Assembly: GCA_027492035.1 (NCBI GenBank)
Contig: JAOZFT010000035.1
Location: 85,923-149,922 of the forward strand
Origin: Thermoproteota archaeon
Lineage (GTDB): Archaea; Korarchaeota; JAOZGF01; JAOZFZ01
Reading direction: 5' to 3'
Length of the DNA: 64,000 bases
Shown here one piece after another: positions 53,838-61,988 of this stretch (positions are counted from its first letter, which is position 1; the number at the start of each line of letters is the position of its first letter). The position numbers were made by a program, and so were the translations under genes. Under the pieces are notes generated by a model. That model did no database searches and was not told the DNA's origin. It was given only the letters and a program-made list of their open reading frames with translations.

Positions 53838-53970
53838 TTAAATACATTTAACAATGTATTTAATGCCTTCTTCAAACTTATATTCAGGTTTCCAACCTAA
53901 TTCACGTTTAATCTTAGAAGAGTCTAAACTATACTTTAAACTAACAGATTTACAATTAATGGGCCCTATG
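53838..53970 (-). pseudogene. C-terminal remnant of a dTDP-glucose 4,6-dehydratase/epimerase (RmlB-like)
   Basis: One frame encodes VSLKYSLDSSKIKRELGWKP followed by EYKFEEGIKYIVKCI and a TAA. 'RYxxDxSKIxRELGWxPxxxFEEG' is the characteristic C-terminal block of RmlB-type NDP-sugar dehydratases. Only about 40 residues remain. It was probably part of the surface-sugar cluster to the right. Confidence 0.6.
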
Positions 53971-54371
53971 CTTTAAGTAACACTCTATAAAATTCTTTAA
54001 CACGTTTCTCCATGTTCACAAGATACTCAATAAGTGAGAGAGAACACAGTCCACTGAACCTCCACGAAGAGGGGGACGATGAACGTCTTCTACATATTCC
54101 TTACACACATACTATAGCCAAGTAGGGATCCTTAGGAATAAGAAGAGAAACAATTACCTATCAAGTTCCCAACTCGATTTAGTAACTTTACCTGGTGAAG
54201 CGAGACACAACTAGTTTACCAAGCCTAGGGTTCACTAAAAACCTCACAAAGTTAAGGCTAGTTGCCCTCATTAACGAATCAAAAAACTTGGTGGCTAGCA
54301 ACTTCGACCAGGTTGGAGGGGAAATTTTACATGAAGCCTCAGTTAAACCCGATTCAATTCTTCAAGATAGC
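53971..54371. other. Intergenic/degenerate stretch
   Basis: About 400 bases in which I see no convincing gene. A 72-codon plus-strand frame at 54195 lacks an SD and any recognisable motif and is probably chance. Confidence 0.35.
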
Positions 54372-54598
54372 TTAAGTCTTCATTTTCTGCAATCCAACAA
54401 CTCTCTGCTTTAAAATCTCCCCTTTCTCCTCCTTCGTCAAAGTTTCTAAGTAAAGCTCAATAGCCTCCTTAACGTTACTCATAAACCCCTCTAAATCATC
54501 TCCCTAAGTATGACAGCCGGCAGAGCAGGCACGAAAGCTATATAGCCGCCAGTTTTATCCTCAAGGTAAATTTTTAACTTATTATTTCCCCTACACAT
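54372..54598 (-). pseudogene. Second HicB-like gene, broken by frameshift and amber stop
   Basis: ATG 54598 starts NNKLKIYLEDKTGGYIAFVP and ALPA. The HicB consensus then needs GCHTQGDDLEGF; the sequence gives GCHT, TAG in place of Gln, then GDDLEGFMSNVKEAIELYLE in a shifted frame, ending GEILKQRVVGLQKMKT and TAA. So one frameshift and one nonsense change inactivate it. No hicA partner is found next to it. Confidence 0.6.
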
Positions 54599-55031
54599 AA
54601 CTCACTGTATATTAAGCTTAATAAAGTGTAGAAACTTACCTAAACCACTCCTCCCTACTATATAGATACCCGATCAACATTGGACATTATAGAGAGAAGC
54701 ACCTCCAAAACATAAGCGATAACACTTTATCTCTACAGGTGGCAATCGTTACAACACAATCATAGCCCTTATCCTCACACTTGTCTAGAATTACGGAGAG
54801 AATAGATTCATAGCCTATTTAAGAAACTCTTTACAGGATCATCTGAAGGCGAATCTCCACAATGATCATTTCATGTTTAATTACATAGAATATTTCTGAT
54901 ACACTTGACAGAAGGTCTCGCTGAAGGAGACTTACACCCTGGATGGGTTGGGATTGAGTCTGGTTGATGAAAATGAGGCGAGAAAACCATCCACTATAAA
55001 AATAACAAAATATCACGAAAGTAGCGGGGAG
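54599..55031. other. Degenerate region upstream of the HicB-like remnant
   Basis: Minus strand 54687-54824 is open and encodes SILSVILDKCEDKGYDCVVT, IATCRDKVLSLMFWRCFSL to a TAA, without a start codon; family not recognised. The rest shows no gene. Confidence 0.35.
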
Positions 55032-55358
55032 TCAGGACAACATTTTCAATTTAAGAGAAGAAACTTCAGCTATATCCTTAAAATCTTTGTCATCGGTTAT
55101 CAGCTCCTCACCATTATTAATCGCTATAGAAGCTATCAATATATCTGCAAACCCTTTCATCCTACCCTTCAGCATAAGTCTCCTCTGGATATCATAAGCT
55201 AAGAAATAATCCTTCACAGTGGGAAATATAACGTCACCTTTAAACCCTGCGTACTCCATTACAGATGGATATTCAATGAGTGTGATAATGGTTATGGATT
55301 CCTCTACGGTACCCCTCCTCCTAATTCTACTGATAACTAGGTTTGTATCAAGGATCAT
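55032..55358 (-). CDS. vapC: VapC-like PIN-domain toxin
   Basis: A 108-residue PIN-domain protein: ILDTNLVISRI (first Asp), the central Glu region (ESITIITLIEY), and FADILIASIAINNGEELITD with DDKDF (later Asp residues). The acidic tetrad needed for metal-dependent RNase activity is present. ATG 55358 overlaps the antitoxin stop (ATGA). It is intact, and with its partner forms a VapBC toxin-antitoxin module. Confidence 0.85.
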   Translation of the reverse strand: MILDTNLVISRIRRRGTVEESITIITLIEYPSVMEYAGFKGDVIFPTVKDYFLAYDIQRRLMLKGRMKGFADILIASIAINNGEELITDDKDFKDIAEVSSLKLKMLS

Positions 55359-55624
55359 CGGCTAAATACCCTCTTACGCCTCGAATCCAGTATCCTTCTC
55401 CCCAAACCCTCTGGAACCTCGATATTATATCTAAGCTTCTTAATATCCAACTTCTCCCTTAATTCATCAGCTGAAAACCTATAGGAACCCTTCATCATAT
55501 ACTCCATTAAAGCCTTCTCAATCTCATCACTCAACCGCCTAGTAGAGCCATGAAGACCTACAACAAACTTGATCCACCTGCTCCATAACTCAGTATCTAT
55601 CACTATAGAGGTCTTCCTCTTCAA
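55355..55624 (-). CDS. vapB: VapB-like antitoxin
   Basis: An 89-residue protein. The N-terminal part (KRKTSIVIDTELWSRWIKFV; LSDEIEKALMEYM) resembles a ribbon-helix-helix DNA-binding domain. The C-terminal part (ELREKLDIKKLRYNIEV...) is charged and should wrap around VapC. It is the first gene of the vapBC operon; TATA-like TTTATATGCC lies upstream on the minus strand. Confidence 0.78.
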   Translation of the reverse strand: MKRKTSIVIDTELWSRWIKFVVGLHGSTRRLSDEIEKALMEYMMKGSYRFSADELREKLDIKKLRYNIEVPEGLGRRILDSRRKRVFSR

Positions 55625-55847
55625 AAATGGACACCGTAAAATAGGGTATACAAATAGGCATATAAAGTTAACGGTATATAATCCCTATTAACTAACTTCG
55701 TAAAAGAATAATAAAAACAATGCGGGAACTGATATATAAATTCATAAAACCCGAATGGAAATTATGGAGATAATCTCAACCTCACAGAAATAATGTCTAT
55801 ATACCCAGGTAAGAAGAGAACTAACTAAACCACTCTCTATATTTTCC

Positions 55848-56118
55848 ATGTCAACAAATCACAGAAACATTGAAGCCTTGTTTAACAAGCTCACATCAAA
55901 CAACACGGACTAACTTACCCCTGATACCTCAGGTCCTCGGGATAACAAGTAAGCATGCACACATGGACTTGAAAAAACTTGTAAACATGGGCTACATCAC
56001 TAAAAGGACGACTTCTAGGGTAGATACACCTATCAAATCACTTACACAGGGGGCTAAGTATCTGGCTAGAAGAGGGATCATAAATTTAACCTATTACCAA
56101 CCAGAACCATATATGTGA
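55848..56118 (+). pseudogene. Winged-helix regulator remnant
   Basis: ATG 55848 starts STNHRNIEALFNKLTSNNTD and stops. In another frame NLPLIPQVLGITSKHAHMDL, KKLVNMGYITKRTTSR and GAKYLARRGIINL follow to a stop at 56118. Together they describe a small winged-helix DNA-binding protein (helix-turn-helix then wing and a 'TxxGxxYLxRRGI' end). One frameshift near 55910 breaks it. Confidence 0.45.
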
Positions 56119-56259
56119 AGGAAAATCCATGCCGCGCCTACTTCCCCCAGAGAAAGAAAGGTTTTTCCGTAAGAGAAACCGATTTACCATTTAAAAACCC
56201 TCAAGACAATCATTACGGAGAAATGGAACAGTTTCGCTAAGCCATTGGATTATATGAAG
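56119..56259. other. Short gap, nothing seen
   Basis: No gene, repeat or promoter could be supported. Confidence 0.3.
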
Positions 56260-56960
56260 TTAAAGCCACGTACCTTCTCCAAAATATAGATCATAATACG
56301 GCGAAATCTCACTTATCATCTTAAAAAAATTAAACCCTGAATACGTCTTTATCGATTTACCTTCACCATTTTCAAGTATCCGTGAACAATCAAACTTCAT
56401 CTTAGGAAACTTCATAAAGAAAAAGAATTCCTTTAAGGTTTTAAGTATATTGGGCAATGTTGCCTGAGCCAATTTGTCACGTATAATCTTAGACCCTAAC
56501 AGCCACATCCACTTCGACTTGGCTGGGATAACCGTAAACAACCCCCTTTTCATCGAATACGCCCATCTCTTTATTTCTAATCCCAGTTCCTCTTCAATAA
56601 CCCTTTTCAACTCCTCTCTGAAGGCTTCTTCGCTCATCAAACCCCATCTTGCCCTCAAAGCGTCAATATGTCTCCTTAATAAGTCAAAACCCCTATATGT
56701 ATCTCCCCTGAGTTTATTCATCTCCCCTCTAAGACTATTCATATCCTCTCTAAGTTTGATGAGTTGTTATTTCATGTTTATCCAGTCTTTCAAGGATTTC
56801 TTTTAAGCCTATGTAACCTGCAACCGTGTATCTAAACTCTTTGTCTTTCTCTAAAAACCTAAGAAATTCTCGTTTAAGACTCAGACCCTCTACACCCATT
56901 AACCAAGTAAGAAGTTGTTTTAGAGGAAGCTGTTGCCTTTCCTCATTACTTTTTATTGCT
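56260..56960 (-). pseudogene. DUF3782-like PD-(D/E)XK protein, frameshifted
   Basis: From the 5' side: SNEERQQLPLKQLLTWLMGV, FLRFLEKDKEFRYTVAGYIG and LKEILERLDKHE, then after a frameshift a coiled coil (LRGEMNKLRGDTYRGFDLLR) and ALRARWGLMSEEAFREELKR, LGLEIKRWAYS. The nuclease-like core VYGYPSQVEVDVAVR is found only in another frame (about 56505-56560), just after a G-run. This order (charged coiled coil, then 'ARWGxMxEEAFRExL', then VEVDV) is that of the archaeal DUF3782 family. It is broken by at least two frameshifts. Confidence 0.55.
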
Positions 56961-56968
56961 AAGGTAAT

Positions 56969-57345
56969 TTAAAATTGTGTTAAGCCGATCTCCAGCACAC
57001 CCAGCTCCTTTGCCATTTTCATTGTCTCAGACTTATCGTGAGCCCTCACCAACACACCGTAAGGTGGCACAGCCACCTTCAAGTGTTTTTGAACCAATTT
57101 TAGGTGGAAGGAAAACGGAACAACGGCCTTAACTCCTACGGGGATGGCGTAGCCATACCTACCCCTCTATGCAATTCTTATCACGTCGGCGATGAAAGCT
57201 GCTGGGTTATCAGTTGGAGACGTATACCTAAACCGTCCCTTGCAATACCTAGAGAAAAACGCAGCAGCGTACTTCTTGTCATTCGCCAGCATACAGTTAA
57301 ACCCTTCCCGCCCCAAACTGCGGGTTATCGCCAGGCTATTATCTC
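56969..57345 (-). pseudogene. Body of an ATP-grasp gene (5' part inverted, 3' part lost)
   Basis: The minus strand encodes SLAITRSLGREGFNCMLAND, KKYAAAFFSRYCKGRFRYTS, PTDNPAAFIADVIRIA, a TAG, then RGRYGYAIPVGVKAVVPFSF, LVQKHLKVAVPPYGVLVRAH and DKSETMKMAKELGV, ending at TAA 56969. 'SRYCxGRxxYxxP...DVxxxR..YGYxIPV...PPYxxxxxAxDKxxTxxxAxELG' is the pre-grasp domain of carbamoyl-phosphate-synthase-like/PylC-like ATP-grasp ligases. The ATP-grasp core itself is absent. Confidence 0.55.
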
Positions 57346-57386
57346 ACTGAAGAGAATGATTAATAAACTTTTCGGAGAGATTTTTT

Positions 57387-57455
57387 ATGGCTTTAAACGT
57401 CCTCATAACCGAGGCCTCTTTTAGATCATCATTAGGTTGTTTAAGGAAAGTTGAC
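57387..57455 (+). pseudogene. Inverted 5' end of the same ATP-grasp gene
   Basis: On the plus strand, GGAGAG followed seven bases later by ATG 57387 starts MALNVLITEASFRSSLGCLR. 'NVLITEASxRSSLxxxRSLG' is the expected N terminus of the ATP-grasp protein whose next residues (SLAITRSLGREG) lie on the minus strand directly to the left. So the start, with its SD, now faces away from the body. A small in-place inversion explains this. Confidence 0.45.
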
Positions 57456-57468
57456 CGTGCGCCAATAC

Positions 57469-58521
57469 TCAAGTTGTCTCTATCCAGCTTTCCAATACTT
57501 CCTTAATCTCTTCTTTATTCATTAGAAGGTTTTTATCACCAGATGAGAACCTTCTAACCTCGGACTGCCTAAAACCTAGTTTCATGAATTTAATATATTC
57601 ATTGTATTTTGATAATTCATCCTCTTCAGCAAAGATCATGGGGAGGCGTACAAAGAGAATCTCGTTTTCTAACAGTAGCCCGGTCTCATTTTTAGAGATA
57701 AGATCCTCATGAAACTTTTCCCCTATTCTCATTCCTATTATTTCATAGTAATCAGGCTGATAACCCATTAATTCTAAGAAAACCTCCGCTAGATCACCTA
57801 TCCTTACTGATCGCATCTTTAAGATGAATATTTCACCATTTTCAGCATAATATGACGCATTAAATATCAGCCTGATGCTTTCAGGAATGCTCATGAAGAA
57901 CCTCGTCATCTTCGGATTGGTAACCGTTATCTTTTTTCCCTCTTTTAACTGTCTTTCCCATATCCTAAGCACTGAACCTCTAGATGCAAGAACATTTCCG
58001 AACCGTACGACACCTGTTCTCATCATATTATCCCTATTACCTTGGTAATACATAGCGGAGACAAGCCTCTCAGCTAACAGTTTAGTTGCACCCAATACGT
58101 TTGTTGGATCTACAGCTTTATCTGTGGATATAAGAATCATTTTCTCTACCCTCCGCTTTAGAGCGCACTCTATGACGTTCTGTGTTCCTATTACGTTTGT
58201 CTTTATTGCCTCGAAGGGGTTATACTCACATACCGTAACGTGCTTTAGTGCAGCAGTATGAAATACAACATCCACTCCATCCATTAGTTGAAACAGCTGC
58301 TCTTTTTCTCTTATATCTCCGAAAAAAAATCTCATATTAGGGATATTACAATTCCTCATGGCATCGGATAACTCTGTCTCTCTGTTGTCAAGTATCCTTA
58401 TTTCCTTAGGATTATAGAGCAGTAATTGTTTGGAGAGCTCCGAACCTATGCTACCTAACCCGCCAGTTACTAATATTACTTTATCCTCAAAAAGGTCCCT
58501 TACTTGGTTATCTTTCGGCAT
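57469..58521 (-). CDS. NDP-sugar 4,6-dehydratase (PseB/FlaA1/CapD-like)
   Basis: A 350-residue SDR enzyme acting on a UDP-sugar such as UDP-GlcNAc. It shows the NAD(P) loop VTGGLGSIGSELSKQ, RILDNRETELSD, FGDIREKEQLF, HTAALKHVTVCEYNPFEA, the STDKAVDPTNVLGATKLLAE block typical of PseB-type dehydratases and VVRFGNVLASRGSVL. There are no membrane spans (unlike full CapD), so it is a soluble PseB-like form. It is the last gene of the polysaccharide operon, directly after the aminotransferase, the usual dehydratase-aminotransferase pair for amino sugars. Confidence 0.88.
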   Translation of the reverse strand: MPKDNQVRDLFEDKVILVTGGLGSIGSELSKQLLLYNPKEIRILDNRETELSDAMRNCNIPNMRFFFGDIREKEQLFQLMDGVDVVFHTAALKHVTVCEYNPFEAIKTNVIGTQNVIECALKRRVEKMILISTDKAVDPTNVLGATKLLAERLVSAMYYQGNRDNMMRTGVVRFGNVLASRGSVLRIWERQLKEGKKITVTNPKMTRFFMSIPESIRLIFNASYYAENGEIFILKMRSVRIGDLAEVFLELMGYQPDYYEIIGMRIGEKFHEDLISKNETGLLLENEILFVRLPMIFAEEDELSKYNEYIKFMKLGFRQSEVRRFSSGDKNLLMNKEEIKEVLESWIETT

Positions 58522-58525
58522 CTTA

Positions 58526-59659
58526 TCAACCTCGTAGAATCTCCTTTATGGTTCTAACAATATACTCTAACTGATTCTCCTTTAACTGGGGGTATATTGG
58601 TAGTGAAACTATTTTTTCGTAAACTCTTTCGGCAATTGGAAAGGCTCCCTTTCTATACCCATATGCCCTTTGATAGTAAGGCATTAGATGCAAGGGAATG
58701 AAGTGTACACTTGTGCCGATTCCTCTCTTAGCCATTTCGGATATAAACCCGTCCCGGCTGTAATTGGTCAATCTTATTGGGTATAAGTGATAAGATGATT
58801 TTACCTTATCGCTTACATATGGCAGTATTACGTCTAACTTTTCGAGATTATCACTATAATACTCTGCAATTTCTCTTCTTTTTTCATTCATCCAATCTAG
58901 TTTTTTTAGCTGCTCAATACCGATTGCAGATATAATATCAGTAGGATTGCATTTATAACCAGCTTCAAGAACCTCATAGTACCATCTGTTCATATCTAAG
59001 TATCTTCTCCAAGCATCTCTGCTTATTCCATGCAGTCTAAGTAGCCTTAATCTTTCACTAAGGTGGTCATCATTTAATACTACTGCCCCTCCCTCTCCAG
59101 TAGTCATAGGTTTCGTTGGATAGAAACTGAAACATGTTAGATTACCCAAAGATCCGACTTTCTTCCTGTTTTCATACTCACTACCCATTGCATGGGCAGC
59201 ATCTTCTATTACCGCTAGATTGTACTTCTTTGCAAGGTTAAGGATGCCTCTCATGTTTACTGGTTGACCACCATAATGAACGACTATTACCGCTCTTGTC
59301 TTATCTGTAATCTTCTCTTCTATTTTGTTTATATCGATGTTATATGTTAACTCATCAATATCAACAAATACAGGTTTAGCGTTACAGTGAGCTATAACAT
59401 TGGCTGTCGAAGCAAACGTAAAGGTCGTCGTTATTACCTCATCCCCTGCCTTTATACCAAGAGCCTTTAATGATAGGAACAAAGCTGAAGTGCAAGAGTC
59501 TGTAACTATTGCATGTTTACATCCGATATATTTGGCGATCATTTTCTCGAATTCCAGCGTTTTTGGCCCCATTGACAGCCAATTAGACTTTAAAACCCCT
59601 ACTACGGCCTCTATCTCATCTTGTGTTATATATGGAAGAGCGAATGGAATCTGCATCAT
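58526..59659 (-). CDS. DegT/DnrJ/EryC1/StrS-family sugar aminotransferase
   Basis: A 377-residue PLP enzyme that aminates the 4-keto sugar made by the neighbouring dehydratase (PseC-like role, inferred). It shows LKSNWLSMGPKTLEFE, VTDSCTSALFLSLKALGI, VFVDIDELTYNID, VIEDAAHAMGSEY and the PLP-lysine block SFYPTKPMTTGEGGAV. Start codon ATG 59659; four bases separate its stop from the dehydratase start. Confidence 0.92.
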   Translation of the reverse strand: MMQIPFALPYITQDEIEAVVGVLKSNWLSMGPKTLEFEKMIAKYIGCKHAIVTDSCTSALFLSLKALGIKAGDEVITTTFTFASTANVIAHCNAKPVFVDIDELTYNIDINKIEEKITDKTRAVIVVHYGGQPVNMRGILNLAKKYNLAVIEDAAHAMGSEYENRKKVGSLGNLTCFSFYPTKPMTTGEGGAVVLNDDHLSERLRLLRLHGISRDAWRRYLDMNRWYYEVLEAGYKCNPTDIISAIGIEQLKKLDWMNEKRREIAEYYSDNLEKLDVILPYVSDKVKSSYHLYPIRLTNYSRDGFISEMAKRGIGTSVHFIPLHLMPYYQRAYGYRKGAFPIAERVYEKIVSLPIYPQLKENQLEYIVRTIKEILRG

Positions 59660-59666
59660 ACCTGAT

Positions 59667-60386
59667 TCACCTAGTCCCTTTGTCTAGAATCAATGCCCCC
59701 TCTAACCCCCTTCTTATATAATCCAGTGCATGGTCTCCCGTGTTAAATAGTAAATCAATAACGGAGAGATACGGGACAAAGTTCCCATATAATTGTTGGT
59801 AAACGGGATGTTTATATTCATACCAATAGAGACGGATTTCTGCATCCCTAAACTTAGTAACGTCTATATACGCTTTTGCTGCTGGGCCTGTAATATATTC
59901 GTTAGCTCCTAGTTTGTCTAATATGTTTATCAGTCTCTCGGTTTTCCTGCCCTTAACCTTAAGGTCTGAGGATAGGAGAAACTCGGTGTCGTTTAGATGT
60001 AATAAATTTGATATTTCTCTTATTATTGTTATGTTTAGATCTACCAGTTTCTCAAATCTGTGATCGTATATGTCTGCCAGAGACCCGCTATACCTACCAA
60101 AAAATTTGGCTTTATTATACGCGTGTCTGATAGTTTGCCAGTGTTTCACAGCCCAGTTAACCTTATTATTTATTTTAACTTCGTTTATCTTTTGGCCAAA
60201 CCTCCTTATCACGGGTACTGATAGCCAAATCCAGCTCTTGTTAGGCATTTTTATTCTATTCCGACGCTGCCATGATCGATGCACAAATTGAACGTCATCG
60301 TAGAATACAAAGACGTCGGCCACCTCGATTAAACCGAAATATCCTATCCACGGAAGATATAGAGGCTGCAATATTACTACCCTCAT
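59667..60386 (-). CDS. WbqC-like family protein
   Basis: A 239-residue protein with the WbqC pattern: VVILQPLYLPWIGYFGLIEV, FVFYDDVQFVHRSWQRRNRI, WLSVPVIRRFGQKINEV and YITGPAAKAYID. The family sits in O-antigen-type clusters and is thought to act on modified amino sugars; the reaction is not settled. Its start overlaps the stop of the methyltransferase gene by four bases. Confidence 0.88.
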   Translation of the reverse strand: MRVVILQPLYLPWIGYFGLIEVADVFVFYDDVQFVHRSWQRRNRIKMPNKSWIWLSVPVIRRFGQKINEVKINNKVNWAVKHWQTIRHAYNKAKFFGRYSGSLADIYDHRFEKLVDLNITIIREISNLLHLNDTEFLLSSDLKVKGRKTERLINILDKLGANEYITGPAAKAYIDVTKFRDAEIRLYWYEYKHPVYQQLYGNFVPYLSVIDLLFNTGDHALDYIRRGLEGALILDKGTR

Positions 60387-61030
60387 GGTCTCTCTCTCGG
60401 CTCCTTATAAATATATAATGTAAACTCCCAGAGCTGGTAATCATGCCTTATTATTATCCACCTGCTTAGATTATTTACAGAAAAGGAAATTATATCCCCG
60501 ATGGGACAGTAATAGAGAGTGGGGTCTCTCCATTCAACAAACTCTGTCATAAAATTGACTGAAATGCCTTTTTTACATAATTTCCACAATTTTAACAATA
60601 TAGATTGTAACCATTCCCTGTGAACGACATCATTGGCGTCCAGCTTTATGTAAAAAACACCTGATACAAGTATGTAGTCAAAGAAACCCTTGAAATACTC
60701 AAGATCATCTTTTAAGACGTCTATTACCCTAAACGTGCCGTTAGGATGTCTGCTTTTGGCAGCAGCTATCATTTTCTCTGAAATGTCCCACCCGTAGTAA
60801 ATGCAATTTATACACTTTTCTTTAAGAAAATCAAGCAGTAGGGCATTTCCACACCCAAAATCCAGTATTCTCTTGCAGTTTAGATCATCTATTTCTGTTA
60901 ATATTTTGAATCTTAACCAAGTCTTCTCTCTTCCTATCCAATGAGCAGCTTCGGGCGAGTTAATATCATGCTTATCCAAGCATGACTCATATTCTTTCTT
61001 TATTCTCTCTGTATGGCTTTCTATTTCCAT
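60383..61030 (-). CDS. Class I SAM-dependent methyltransferase
   Basis: A 215-residue methyltransferase: SAM-binding motif RILDFGCGNALLLDFLKEK (about residue 60), YYGWDISEKMIAAAKSRHP, DYILVSGVFYIKLD. The substrate is probably a sugar in the surface glycan, by context only. The ATG start is at 61030, and the stop overlaps the wbqC-like start. Confidence 0.82.
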   Translation of the reverse strand: MEIESHTERIKKEYESCLDKHDINSPEAAHWIGREKTWLRFKILTEIDDLNCKRILDFGCGNALLLDFLKEKCINCIYYGWDISEKMIAAAKSRHPNGTFRVIDVLKDDLEYFKGFFDYILVSGVFYIKLDANDVVHREWLQSILLKLWKLCKKGISVNFMTEFVEWRDPTLYYCPIGDIISFSVNNLSRWIIIRHDYQLWEFTLYIYKEPRERP

Positions 61031-61046
61031 TATTTATCCCTCTCAT

Positions 61047-61958
61047 CTACTCTGTTTCGAGTATCGCGTAGCCAAACCCGGTTTTCCCATAGCTATTTCC
61101 ATTGTACAACATATACTTTCTTCCTGCATGCTCAAACACAAAGGGGTAGCATATCATCTCTGAGTTCCACCCTGATTCGGAGACATCAATTCCGGCCTCT
61201 TCATCCTTCCTCTTCCAGTGAATCCCATCCTCTGACTCAGCATATCCTATCCGATAGGAGGTTATGGCATAGCTATACCACATTTTATATATTCCATCTT
61301 CCTTTCTTACGCATGGACGGCCTATACGAGTCTCACCCTTGTACCTGAAGTCTATACATGTTATTCCTTCCCTTCTCCAGTGAATCCCATCCTCTGACTC
61401 AGCATATCTGATATTATAGTAATATATGGGCCTTCCATTTTCCACTCTAAAGTCCTTTGCGGAGACATACCACATCCTCCAGACATTTTCCTCCTTTAAG
61501 ACACAGGCTGCTTGGGTTAGGTATGGATCAAAGTCATTTCTATCCATTATGGGCGCTCTCGAATATCTCTTAAATGTTCTTCCACCATCATAGCTAATCG
61601 CTAGTCCAATTGCAGCGTAGTACGGAACGCTAACACCTTGTGCCCATCCTGTGTAGTACATGTAGAGGAGCTCGCCATGCCTCACAATCCAAGGTGCCAG
61701 CACGCCGCTATCGTCAAAAAGCCCGGGCCTTCCGACTCTTAGAACAGGCTTTGGAGATAAATAGGTAATCTTAATAGAATCTTGCAGCTTAACCTCAATG
61801 TAGCCCTGTTGGGTCTTGTTCTCTTTGTTTCTACCACCAAAATATATTCTGTATCTATCATTACTCAGATATAAGGCAAAGGGAGTTGAGGCATGGGTGA
61901 TTACCCAGTCATACTGCGCCCTCGGTTCGAATATCAAACCCCTTTTCTTCCACTTCAT
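61047..61958 (-). CDS. Five-bladed beta-propeller glycosidase-like protein
   Basis: A 303-residue protein with repeated 'Y(A/S)ESEDGIHW(R/K)R' blade motifs (about residues 202 and 252), MYYTGWAQG, AISYDGGRTFKRYSRAPI and RMWYVSAKDF. These belong to the GH43/GH130-like propeller group, common in polysaccharide clusters. The two best repeats are also nearly identical at DNA level. It has no signal peptide, so it acts inside the cell or is not a secreted hydrolase; catalytic residues cannot be assigned. Confidence 0.75.
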   Translation of the reverse strand: MKWKKRGLIFEPRAQYDWVITHASTPFALYLSNDRYRIYFGGRNKENKTQQGYIEVKLQDSIKITYLSPKPVLRVGRPGLFDDSGVLAPWIVRHGELLYMYYTGWAQGVSVPYYAAIGLAISYDGGRTFKRYSRAPIMDRNDFDPYLTQAACVLKEENVWRMWYVSAKDFRVENGRPIYYYNIRYAESEDGIHWRREGITCIDFRYKGETRIGRPCVRKEDGIYKMWYSYAITSYRIGYAESEDGIHWKRKDEEAGIDVSESGWNSEMICYPFVFEHAGRKYMLYNGNSYGKTGFGYAILETE

Positions 61959-61988
61959 ATAAACACCAAAAGTGAGGCTACTTCTGCG

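Noticed and set aside
57104-57424. A 106-codon plus-strand open frame
   Set aside because: The opposite strand encodes a clear ATP-grasp-like sequence, which explains the open frame as a shadow.
48624-57468. CRISPR array or other regular repeat array in the accessory region
   Set aside because: No evenly spaced direct repeats were seen. The only tandem repeat is the two-unit palindrome before hicB.
61910-61940. CGGTTCGAATATC, another tRNA-like T-loop
   Set aside because: It lies inside the well-supported beta-propeller gene, and no cloverleaf fits around it.
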